Below, one piece after another: positions 32,248 through 39,417 of a DNA stretch of 39,417 nt (position 1 is its first letter; every line of letters begins with the position of its first letter). Origin of the DNA: Streptococcus suis. Its GTDB lineage: Bacteria > Bacillota > Bacilli > Lactobacillales > Streptococcaceae. Both the position numbers and the translations under genes were made by a program. The notes under the pieces were generated by a model. It had not been told where the DNA came from. It did not search any database and worked only from the letters and a program-made list of their open reading frames with translations. Location: the NCBI RefSeq assembly GCF_002960625.1, contig NZ_POJH01000015.1:1-39417 (forward strand). Direction: 5' to 3'.

Positions 32248-34095
32248 ATGACAAAACTTAGAGAAGACATCCGTAACGTTGCCATTATTGCCCACGTTGA
32301 CCACGGAAAAACAACCCTCGTTGATGAATTATTGAAACAATCTCAAACCCTTGATGAGCGTACGCAATTGGATGAGCGTGCCATGGACTCAAACGATATC
32401 GAAAAAGAGCGTGGTATCACTATCCTTGCTAAAAACACTGCTGTAGCTTATAACGGTACTCGTATCAACATCATGGACACACCAGGACACGCGGACTTCG
32501 GTGGTGAGGTTGAGCGGATCATGAAAATGGTTGACGGTGTTGTCCTTGTCGTAGATGCTTACGAAGGAACTATGCCACAGACCCGTTTCGTATTGAAAAA
32601 GGCTCTTGAGCAAAACTTGACCCCAATCGTCGTTGTTAACAAGATTGACAAGCCATCTGCTCGTCCAGAAGAAGTTGTGGATGAAGTCCTTGAACTCTTC
32701 ATCGAACTCGGTGCAGATGATGACCAGTTGGAATTCCCAGTAGTTTACGCATCAGCTATTAATGGTACGTCATCTTTGTCTGATAATCCAGCGGACCAAG
32801 AAGAAACAATGGCACCAATTTTTGATACTATTATCGAGCATATTCCAGCGCCAGTCGACAACTCAGATGAGCCTTTGCAGTTCCAAGTATCCCTTTTGGA
32901 CTACAATGACTTCGTAGGTCGTATTGGTATCGGTCGCGTCTTCCGTGGAACGGTTAAAGTGGGAGACCAGGTTACCCTTTCAAAACTAGACGGCACAACC
33001 AAAAACTTCCGCGTTACAAAACTCTTCGGTTTCTTTGGTCTTGAGCGTAAAGAAATCCAAGAAGCAAAAGCAGGTGACTTGATTGCCGTTTCTGGTATGG
33101 AAGACATCTTCGTTGGTGAAACGGTAACACCAACTGATGCAGTTGAGCCACTTCCAGTTCTTCGTATTGATGAGCCAACTCTTCAAATGACTTTCTTGGT
33201 CAACAACTCACCATTTGCAGGTCGTGAAGGGAAATGGGTGACTTCTCGTAAAATCGAAGAGCGTCTTTTGGCAGAATTGCAGACAGACGTTTCTCTCCGT
33301 GTAGAAGCTACAGACTCGCCAGACAAATGGACTGTTTCAGGTCGTGGTGAATTGCACTTGTCTATCTTGATTGAAACCATGCGTCGTGAAGGTTATGAGC
33401 TTCAAGTATCACGTCCAGAAGTTATCATCAAGGAAATCGACGGAGTGAAGATGGAGCCATTTGAGCGCGTGCAAATCGACACACCAGAAGAATACCAAGG
33501 TTCTGTTATCCAATCTCTTTCAGAGCGTAAGGGTGACATGTTGGACATGATTTCAACTGGTAATGGCCAAACTCGTCTTGTCTTCCTTGTTCCTGCGCGT
33601 GGTTTGATTGGTTACTCAACAGAGTTCCTTTCAATGACTCGTGGTTATGGTATCATGAACCATACCTTCGACCAGTATTTGCCAGTTGTTCAAGGTGAGA
33701 TCGGTGGTCGTCACCGTGGTGCCCTTGTTTCTATCGATCAAGGTAAGGCAACTACTTACTCAATCATGCGTATCGAAGAGCGTGGTACAATCTTTGTCAA
33801 CCCAGGTACTGAGGTTTACGAGGGAATGATTATCGGTGAAAACTCACGTGAAAATGACTTGACTGTGAACATCACGACTGCTAAACAAATGACCAACGTT
33901 CGTTCAGCAACCAAAGATCAAACGTCAGTTATCAAGACACCGCGTATCTTGACCCTTGAAGAGTCACTTGAATTCTTGAACGATGATGAATACATGGAAG
34001 TAACGCCTGAGTCAATCCGCCTTCGTAAGCAAATCTTGAATAAGGCAGAACGTGATAAGGCCGCTAAAAAGAAAAAATTAGCAACTGAAGAATAA
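32248..34095 (+). CDS. typA: Ribosome-associated GTPase TypA/BipA
   Basis: A 615-residue translational GTPase that binds ribosomes under stress and helps 50S assembly. GTPase motifs: [10 protein letters not shown] (15-24), [28 protein letters not shown] and a [13 protein letters not shown] G5. Domain II, the EF-G-like domains III and V, and the TypA-specific C-terminus follow ([20 protein letters not shown], then [20 protein letters not shown]). Length is normal. RBS is weak to moderate (CAGAGGATATT). Strongly optimised codons, as expected for a well-expressed core gene. The DUF3165 gene follows 17 bp later. Confidence 0.97.
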   Translation: MTKLREDIRNVAIIAHVDHGKTTLVDELLKQSQTLDERTQLDERAMDSNDIEKERGITILAKNTAVAYNGTRINIMDTPGHADFGGEVERIMKMVDGVVLVVDAYEGTMPQTRFVLKKALEQNLTPIVVVNKIDKPSARPEEVVDEVLELFIELGADDDQLEFPVVYASAINGTSSLSDNPADQEETMAPIFDTIIEHIPAPVDNSDEPLQFQVSLLDYNDFVGRIGIGRVFRGTVKVGDQVTLSKLDGTTKNFRVTKLFGFFGLERKEIQEAKAGDLIAVSGMEDIFVGETVTPTDAVEPLPVLRIDEPTLQMTFLVNNSPFAGREGKWVTSRKIEERLLAELQTDVSLRVEATDSPDKWTVSGRGELHLSILIETMRREGYELQVSRPEVIIKEIDGVKMEPFERVQIDTPEEYQGSVIQSLSERKGDMLDMISTGNGQTRLVFLVPARGLIGYSTEFLSMTRGYGIMNHTFDQYLPVVQGEIGGRHRGALVSIDQGKATTYSIMRIEERGTIFVNPGTEVYEGMIIGENSRENDLTVNITTAKQMTNVRSATKDQTSVIKTPRILTLEESLEFLNDDEYMEVTPESIRLRKQILNKAERDKAAKKKKLATEE

Positions 34096-34112
34096 TTCCG
34101 AGGAGAAGAGCT

Positions 34113-34364
34113 ATGTTTTACCTCATCCTAGCGATTTTATTGGTACTCTTTTATATTTTTGTAGCCCCTAAAAATGTCAAGGGGACTATCAATTTGATTT
34201 TAGCAGTGTTTTTGCTAGTCGTACTGGTTATCGCGCTCATTCTTGGATTTCTAAAAATCATGCAGTTTTCAACTAATTTTTGGGTTGGTTTAGTGATGGT
34301 TCTCATTGGGATCTGGGCTATGAGGGATATTCACTATCTAGATAGTTCTCCTAAAGAAAAATAA
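34113..34364 (+). CDS. DUF3165 family small membrane protein
   Basis: An 83-residue protein, almost entirely hydrophobic: helices at about 2-18 (FYLILAILLVLFYIFVA), 25-47 and 53-69 (FWVGLVMVLIGIWAMRD). It matches the streptococcal DUF3165 family, which sits beside typA in many streptococci. No function known. RBS GAGGAGA. Co-transcribed with typA and followed by a strong terminator. Confidence 0.85.
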   Translation: MFYLILAILLVLFYIFVAPKNVKGTINLILAVFLLVVLVIALILGFLKIMQFSTNFWVGLVMVLIGIWAMRDIHYLDSSPKEK

Positions 34365-34379
34365 GTTAATAATAGAATA

Positions 34380-34408
34380 AAAGGCTGGACAGTTGGTCCG
34401 GCCTTTTT
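34380..34408 (+). terminator. Terminator of the typA-DUF3165 unit
   Basis: AAAGGCTGGAC (34380-34390), loop AGTTG, GTCCGGCCTTTTT (34396-34408) with one G-T pair. Confidence 0.9.
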
Positions 34409-34427
34409 CTCAGGATTTTAGGGTATA

Positions 34428-34459
34428 AAAAATAGCCCAAACGAGTGTTCAGGCTATTT
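34428..34459 (-). terminator. Terminator of the MscS-related gene
   Basis: AAATAGCC (34430-34437) pairs with GGCTATTT (34452-34459). On the minus strand the stem ends in TTTTTTAT. Confidence 0.8.
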
Positions 34460-34466
34460 GTAATGG

Positions 34467-35669
34467 TTATTCTTTGTCAATTTTCTTTTCTAATTTTTCA
34501 AGTTGTCTTGCAGCAAAGTCACGACCACCTAGACCGAAGGCAAGGGCGAAGGCTACTGCTAGTGCACCAAGAATAATTGTGAAGGTTGATTGAACGATAT
34601 GTTGTGCAAACTTCAATTGATCGAGAGCCATGAAGACTGCAAATACGATAATCAAGTAGCGTACAATTGTGATAACAAGAGGGCTATCCGTAACTTTTTG
34701 TAGGAAGTTAGCTACTAGATTGCTTGCGATGATTGCCAAGATAACAATAGCAACAGCGCTGATAAGTGATGGCAGGTAAGCAAGTAGGGCAGAACCAACA
34801 GAATTAAATACTTCAAGGTTCAATACTTGGATAGCTTGGATAAAGAAGAAGACGATGATGATAGCACGAACGACTTGAGTAATGATAGCTGACAATTCAA
34901 AGTTAGCTTCTTCTTTAGCGAATAGGTATTTAGAGTAGTTGTTGATACCGGCAGTTTCAAGAAGATTTTCAAGAAGGTTGCCAATCAATTTAGCTACAAA
35001 GCTACCAACTGCAATCAAGATAAGGGCAACCAAAACATTTGGCAAGATACCGATTACTTGATTAAGAATGGTAACGATTGGTTGAGAAATACTTGTGATA
35101 CCAAGTGTTTCCAAAGCCAATGTTAAGATCGGAATGAAGATCAATACATAGACAACAGTTGATAGGACAGAAATGATTTGTTTGCTGTCAAATGGCAATT
35201 TTTCCTGACCAGTAACTTTAGTGTACCATGCATCAATGTCTAAACGTTCTAGGACACCAGTCAACAGACCTTTGATAAATTTGCAGAAGAAAGTTCCAAC
35301 AAAGATAATCAAACCAGCTGCAATCATGTTTGGAATAAAGGCAAAGAATTTCTCAAACATGCTAGAGATTGGATCTACCGTGCTGCTGATATTCAAACCA
35401 GACAAGATAGATGGAAGGAAGAAGAGAATCACAAGGAAGTAAACAAGTTGACCAAGTGTTTTGATGAGGGCTTGGCCGTTATCTTCAGGCTTGATAACAC
35501 CCCATTCTTGTAATTTTTGTGAGAACTGGATTTTGTTCAAACCAGCTAGAGTTAGCTTGCGTAATAAGCCCGCTAACACAAAGGCAATGATAACCAGGAC
35601 AAGCATACGGATGACGCCTGGTAAAGCAGAAAGCAAAGGATAGAATAAACTATCGATTATATTTGTCAT
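34467..35669 (-). CDS. MscS-related conserved-TM-helix membrane protein
   Basis: A 400-residue protein with many membrane helices arranged as repeats of the conserved TM helix family (PF05552, CmpX-like): LLSALPGVIRMLVLVIIAFV, FFAFIPNMIAAGLIIFVGTF, VIGILPNVLVALILIAVGSF and LLAYLPSLISAVAIVILAII are four clear copies of a P-(4-residue)-[AV]-helix motif. The C-terminus (ALAFGLGGRDFAARQLEKLE) resembles the MscS helix/GGRD segment. It lacks the large MscS beta domain. A channel or osmoregulatory role is likely by family, not shown. The start is ATG 35669 with AAGGAG; an upstream ATG at 35732 has no RBS. Confidence 0.85.
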   Translation of the reverse strand: MTNIIDSLFYPLLSALPGVIRMLVLVIIAFVLAGLLRKLTLAGLNKIQFSQKLQEWGVIKPEDNGQALIKTLGQLVYFLVILFFLPSILSGLNISSTVDPISSMFEKFFAFIPNMIAAGLIIFVGTFFCKFIKGLLTGVLERLDIDAWYTKVTGQEKLPFDSKQIISVLSTVVYVLIFIPILTLALETLGITSISQPIVTILNQVIGILPNVLVALILIAVGSFVAKLIGNLLENLLETAGINNYSKYLFAKEEANFELSAIITQVVRAIIIVFFFIQAIQVLNLEVFNSVGSALLAYLPSLISAVAIVILAIIASNLVANFLQKVTDSPLVITIVRYLIIVFAVFMALDQLKFAQHIVQSTFTIILGALAVAFALAFGLGGRDFAARQLEKLEKKIDKE

Positions 35670-35779
35670 ATAATACTCCTTAAATATAATATTTTTCGTC
35701 TTCAGTCTACCACTTTTATAAGGAATTGACAAATAATATGAATTTTCTCCCTATTCCAGCTTTTTCCACTCCCTTTGGC

Positions 35780-35808
35780 TTGAAAAAGCTTCATGTAAAG
35801 GGTAAAAT
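35780..35808 (+). promoter_or_regulatory. Promoter of the murD operon
   Basis: -35 TTGAAA (35780-35785), 17-bp spacer, -10 TAAAAT (35803-35808). Confidence 0.65.
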
Positions 35809-35888
35809 AAAGTGTTAGAATGTTTGGGATTTCTAAACAGGATAGGAAGCGTCTGAACCTTTCTAGAGGATTAAGAAGGAAAAATACT

Positions 35889-37244
35889 ATGAAAATGATT
35901 GATACGTTTAAAAATAAAAAAGTTTTGGTGCTCGGTTTGGCTAAGTCGGGCGAATCGGCAGCTCGCCTATTGGATACCTTAGGGGCTATTGTAACAGTAA
36001 ATGACGGTAAGCCATTTGAAGAAAATCCGACAGCGCAAGGACTTCTTGAGGAAGGAATTCGTGTGGTTTGTGGTGGCCATCCGCTGGAGTTGTTGGATGA
36101 GGATTTTGCTCTTATGGTTAAGAACCCAGGTATCCGCTATGATAATCCGATGGTTGAAAAAGCCCTTGAAAAAGGCATACCGGTCTGGACAGAAGTTGAA
36201 TTGGCCTACCTGATTTCAGATGCTCCGATTATCGGAATTACAGGGTCAAATGGTAAGACAACAACTACAACCATGATTGCGGAAGCCCTAAACGCAGGAA
36301 ATAAGTCTGCAAAATTATGTGGAAATATTGGCTATCCAGCCTCTTCTGTCGCGCAAACAGCGACCAAGGATGATACCTTGGTAATGGAGTTGTCCTCTTT
36401 CCAATTGATGGGAACGGAGGTTTTTCGTCCAAATGTTGCAGTTATTACTAATTTGAGTGCCAACCATATTGACTATCATGGAACCTATGAAGAGTATGTG
36501 GCAGCCAAATGGATGCTCCAGCGCCAGATGACAGAGCAAGATACTATTGTTCTGAACTTCAATCAAGAAGAAGCCAAGGATTTGGCTCAAAAAACCAAGG
36601 CTAAAGTTCTTCCGTTTTCAACCAAAGAAGTGGTGGATGGTGCCTATTTACAAGATGGCAAACTCTATTTCAAGGGTGAGTTCATCATGGATGCAGACCA
36701 GATTGGTGTTCCAGGAACTCATAATATTGAGAATGCCTTGGCGACCATTGCGGTAGCTAAGTTGTGGGGAGTTGATAACCAATCTATTCAAGAAAGCTTA
36801 TCTGCCTTTGGTGGAGTGAAACACCGCTTGCAGTTGGTTGGTAAAATCAAGGGAGTGACCTTCTATAACGATAGTAAATCGACCAATATCCTAGCAACTC
36901 AAAAAGCCTTGTCAGGTTTTGATAATAGCAAGGTAATCTTGATTGCTGGTGGTTTGGACAGAGGTAATGAATTTGATGACTTGGTTCCAGATTTGCTTGG
37001 TTTGAAGAAGATGGTTATTCTGGGTCAATCAGCCCCGCGTGTTCAGCGAGCAGCAGACAAGGCTGGAGTACCAACTCTTGCTGCTGAGGATATTGCGGAC
37101 GCAACTCGGAAGGCCTTCGAAGTGGCAGAAGAAGGGGATGTGGTGCTCTTAAGTCCTGCTAATGCAAGTTGGGATATGTATCCAAACTTTGAAGTGCGTG
37201 GAGATGTTTTCTTGCAGACCTACGAGGAGTTATGTAACGAATGA
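35889..37244 (+). CDS. murD: UDP-N-acetylmuramoylalanine-D-glutamate ligase
   Basis: A 451-residue Mur ligase adding D-glutamate to UDP-MurNAc-L-Ala in the cytoplasm. N-terminal UDP-binding domain ([19 protein letters not shown]), ATP loop [12 protein letters not shown] (116-127), central ELSSFQL and [20 protein letters not shown], and C-terminal [20 protein letters not shown], with [19 protein letters not shown] at the end. Full length. The start is ATG 35889 (GAAGGAAA RBS); an earlier in-frame ATG at 35820 precedes it but lacks an RBS. First gene of the murD-murG-divIB cluster; overlaps murG by ATGA. Confidence 0.97.
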   Translation: MKMIDTFKNKKVLVLGLAKSGESAARLLDTLGAIVTVNDGKPFEENPTAQGLLEEGIRVVCGGHPLELLDEDFALMVKNPGIRYDNPMVEKALEKGIPVWTEVELAYLISDAPIIGITGSNGKTTTTTMIAEALNAGNKSAKLCGNIGYPASSVAQTATKDDTLVMELSSFQLMGTEVFRPNVAVITNLSANHIDYHGTYEEYVAAKWMLQRQMTEQDTIVLNFNQEEAKDLAQKTKAKVLPFSTKEVVDGAYLQDGKLYFKGEFIMDADQIGVPGTHNIENALATIAVAKLWGVDNQSIQESLSAFGGVKHRLQLVGKIKGVTFYNDSKSTNILATQKALSGFDNSKVILIAGGLDRGNEFDDLVPDLLGLKKMVILGQSAPRVQRAADKAGVPTLAAEDIADATRKAFEVAEEGDVVLLSPANASWDMYPNFEVRGDVFLQTYEELCNE

Positions 37245-38305
37245 AAAAAATTGTTTTTACAGGTGGAGGTACTGTGGGTCACGTGACCCTCAACCTTCTC
37301 TTGATTCCCCGTTTTATTGAAGATGGCTGGGAAGTTCACTATATAGGTGATGGAAATGGAATTGAGCATGAGCAGATTGTAAAATCAGGCTTAGATGTAC
37401 GCTTCCATTCGATTGCTACAGGAAAATTACGCCGTTATTTTTCTTTCCAGAATATGCTGGATGTATTTAAGGTTGGTTTTGGGGTCCTACAATCGTTAGC
37501 TATTATTGCAAAAATTAGACCCCAGGCCCTGTTCTCAAAAGGTGGTTTTGTATCAGTTCCGCCGGTCATTGCTTCTAAACTTCTAGGGGTACCTGTTTTT
37601 ATCCATGAGTCTGATTTGTCCATGGGTCTGGCCAATAAAATTGCCTACAAATTTGCAACAACTATGTATAGTACCTTCGAACAGCCTGCAGGTCTGACCA
37701 AGGTCAAACACGTTGGGGCTGTTACCAAGGTAGGGCAAAGCAATGATAAGGTAACTCCTATTCAATTGCCAGAAATCCTTAGTCATTTTGACAAGTCCTT
37801 ACCTACTCTCTTATTTGTAGGTGGTTCAGGAGGTGCCAAGGTATTTAATGATTTGATTAGTCAGAATAGCCTAGCTCTAACAGAACGGTTCAATATTATC
37901 AACTTGACAGGGGATAGTAGCCTTAACCGATTAGATAGAAACTTATATAGAGTTGACTATGTAACAGAACTATACCAGCCCTTGATGGATTTGGCGGATG
38001 TGGTTATTACGCGAGGTGGTTCCAATACCTTGTTTGAGTTGATTGCCATGCAACAACTTCACTTGATTGTACCCCTGGGACGTCAAGCTAGTCGAGGGGA
38101 TCAGATAGAAAACGCTCTCTATGCGGAGAAAAAAGGGTATTCCAAACAAATTGATGAAAGTCAATTGACCTTGGAAAATCTACTAGCCGAAGTTGAAAAT
38201 TTGTTGGAAAACAAGGAATTTTACAAAAATAATATGGCTAACTCTAAAGAAATCCAATCTGTAGATAGTTTTTACAATTTATTGCGGGATGATATGGGGA
38301 GGTAG
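37241..38305 (+). CDS. murG: UDP-GlcNAc-lipid I GlcNAc transferase
   Basis: A 354-residue GT28 glycosyltransferase that converts lipid I to lipid II at the inner face of the membrane. Begins [20 protein letters not shown], the streptococcal form of the GGGTxGH loop; then [54 protein letters not shown] and [14 protein letters not shown] with the donor-binding Glu. The 4-bp ATGA overlap with murD indicates coupling. Complete and normal. Confidence 0.96.
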   Translation: MKKIVFTGGGTVGHVTLNLLLIPRFIEDGWEVHYIGDGNGIEHEQIVKSGLDVRFHSIATGKLRRYFSFQNMLDVFKVGFGVLQSLAIIAKIRPQALFSKGGFVSVPPVIASKLLGVPVFIHESDLSMGLANKIAYKFATTMYSTFEQPAGLTKVKHVGAVTKVGQSNDKVTPIQLPEILSHFDKSLPTLLFVGGSGGAKVFNDLISQNSLALTERFNIINLTGDSSLNRLDRNLYRVDYVTELYQPLMDLADVVITRGGSNTLFELIAMQQLHLIVPLGRQASRGDQIENALYAEKKGYSKQIDESQLTLENLLAEVENLLENKEFYKNNMANSKEIQSVDSFYNLLRDDMGR

Positions 38306-38310
38306 GTGCT

Positions 38311-39285
38311 ATGACCCAAAAAAATGATAAAGAACCTACGATCCATGACCAGACAGATATAGAAGTTCCTTCTATGGAAGCTTCTCAGGAAGAAAAAAGT
38401 GCCTTTTTTGAACAGTGGAAGGCTAAGCATCAGGCCTATTTAGCAAGTAAGGTGAAAGCGGATAATAGTGAAGAAATTCCTTCAACTATTCAGGAAAAAA
38501 GGAAGCTTTTTCAAGGGATTAAGAAGCCTGGCAAGCTTAGTTCTGTTCCTAAGAATAAGTTGGAAGGAAAGAAGATTAAGCAAGTAGAAATACCTAAAAA
38601 AGTAATTTGGAAATCTGTCCCTATTTTAGTGGTCAGTTTATTACTTGCGGCCCTTTCTCTCTACTTCATTTCCCCAACTAGTAAGGCGAAAGACATCGTT
38701 GTCAAAGGTCAGGATAAGCTGACAGCTGAACAGGTCATCAAATATAGTTTGATTTCTGAGAAGGACTATGTATTGACTACCTTGTTGAATGCATCAGCTT
38801 ACGCTGAGAATGTGAAAAAAAATAATCCATCTGTGGAAACTTCGGAGATTAGCTATCAGTTTCCAAACCAATTCACTATTCGCATCAAAGAATACGCTAT
38901 CATTGGCTATATTCAGCAGAACAATCAACTTTACCCTGTTTTATCTAGTGGTAATGTAGGCACTGAGGTTGTAGCAGTAGATACCTTGCCGGAAACCTAT
39001 ACAACCATTCAATTATCAGATAAAACTCAGGTAAAACAATTAGCCATTGCCCTTGGAGAGATTGAACCTACGATTAGGGAGAAAATCCAGACTGTAAGTT
39101 TAACTCCAAGTCAGGTAACAGCTGATTTATTGACATTCAATATGACAGATGGAAATACAGTTTTGGTGCCCCTTAGTGAACTGACCGAAAAACTTGTTTA
39201 TTATACTAAAATTGCGGCAGAAGCAGAGGGACCAATAACAATTGATATGGAAGTTGGTATCTATCGCTATTCAAGTGAAATTTGA
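38311..39285 (+). CDS. divIB: Cell division protein DivIB/FtsQ
   Basis: A 324-residue bitopic division protein of the DivIB-FtsL-DivIC complex. Long charged cytoplasmic N-terminus (1-98, Lys/Glu-rich), one membrane helix (about 100-120, SVPILVVSLLLAALSLYFI), then a POTRA domain (about 125-195, DIVVKGQDKLTAEQVIKYSL) and the extracellular beta domain (FPNQFTIRIKEYAIIGYIQQ). A good RBS (GGGGAGG) lies 5-6 bp after murG. The streptococcal order murD-murG-divIB is preserved; ftsA is expected just beyond the window. Confidence 0.95.
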   Translation: MTQKNDKEPTIHDQTDIEVPSMEASQEEKSAFFEQWKAKHQAYLASKVKADNSEEIPSTIQEKRKLFQGIKKPGKLSSVPKNKLEGKKIKQVEIPKKVIWKSVPILVVSLLLAALSLYFISPTSKAKDIVVKGQDKLTAEQVIKYSLISEKDYVLTTLLNASAYAENVKKNNPSVETSEISYQFPNQFTIRIKEYAIIGYIQQNNQLYPVLSSGNVGTEVVAVDTLPETYTTIQLSDKTQVKQLAIALGEIEPTIREKIQTVSLTPSQVTADLLTFNMTDGNTVLVPLSELTEKLVYYTKIAAEAEGPITIDMEVGIYRYSSEI

Positions 39286-39310
39286 TAGTTGGATAAAGAA
39301 AAAAGGTAAA

Positions 39311-39359
39311 TTCTCAAAGTAAGTTCTAGTTCCCGTCCATCTAGAAGTTACTCTGAGAA
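39311..39359 (+). other. Imperfect intergenic hairpin
   Basis: TTCTCA-AGTAA-TTCTAG on the left (39311-39329) pairs with CTAGAA-TTACT-TGAGAA on the right (39341-39359), 17 pairs with two mismatches. It may be a small intergenic repeat or a weak terminator. Confidence 0.45.
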
Positions 39360-39374
39360 AACTGCATAAAACCA

Positions 39375-39407
39375 ACAGAATTTAGTCTCAGACTAAGTTC
39401 TGTTTTT
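39375..39407 (+). terminator. Terminator after divIB
   Basis: ACAGAA-TTAGTC (39375-39387) pairs with GACTAA-TTCTGT (39391-39403) around one mismatch, followed by a T run. It would separate murD-murG-divIB from the next gene. Confidence 0.75.
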
Positions 39408-39417
39408 GCCTAAAATG

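Overview
The window looks like a chromosomal segment of a low-GC streptococcus, most probably Streptococcus suis. The evidence is the order rlmCD/recX/DUF402, bgaR-bgaC-PTS-galM, valS, asnA, typA, murD-murG-divIB, small streptococcal families (DUF960, DUF1912, DUF3165), a valS-type T-box, and many extended -10 promoters. Species assignment is inference; no search was run.

Layout. 1-600: tRNA-Pro(UGG) and a decayed ISL3-type transposase tail. 600-3751: rRNA methyltransferase (minus) divergent from recX, then a DUF402 phosphatase and a DUF960 protein. 3886-11197: a carbohydrate module with two GntR regulators, GH35 beta-galactosidase BgaC, a complete mannose-family PTS (IIB, IIC, IID, IIA) and galM. 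This fits uptake and cleavage of Gal-beta-1,3-HexNAc sugars. No agaS gene lies between IIA and galM. 11306-13075: DUF1912 and two proteins sharing a helix-hairpin-helix tail. 13087-18302: a T-box leader, VOC protein, P-loop kinase-like protein, an AT-rich membrane protein and valS.

18497-28033 is the accessory region. It holds (i) a two-gene pair, a protein with two GHKL ATPase modules plus a receiver-like protein with a large unrecognised C-terminal part; (ii) two nested IS1182-family elements; (iii) a C5-cytosine methyltransferase divergent from a DUF3883-type nuclease; (iv) debris: a fossil 3' end of a foreign metallophosphoesterase allele and the tail of a DUF4143-type ATPase. Deleting the outer IS leaves the two gene pairs convergent with only about 40 bp between stop codons, so they formed one compact defence-like island before the IS arrived. 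The GHKL/receiver pair is my best candidate for a poorly described system.

28098-39417 returns to core genes: a metallophosphoesterase with a nonsense codon, a decayed Ser/Thr-rich surface-protein gene, a YjbR-EVE-like protein, asnA, typA, a DUF3165 membrane protein, an MscS-related channel (minus), and the start of the division/cell-wall cluster murD-murG-divIB.

Three genes (rlmCD, recX, metallophosphoesterase) have a -10 hexamer exactly 6 nt before the ATG and no ribosome binding site, suggesting leaderless mRNAs.
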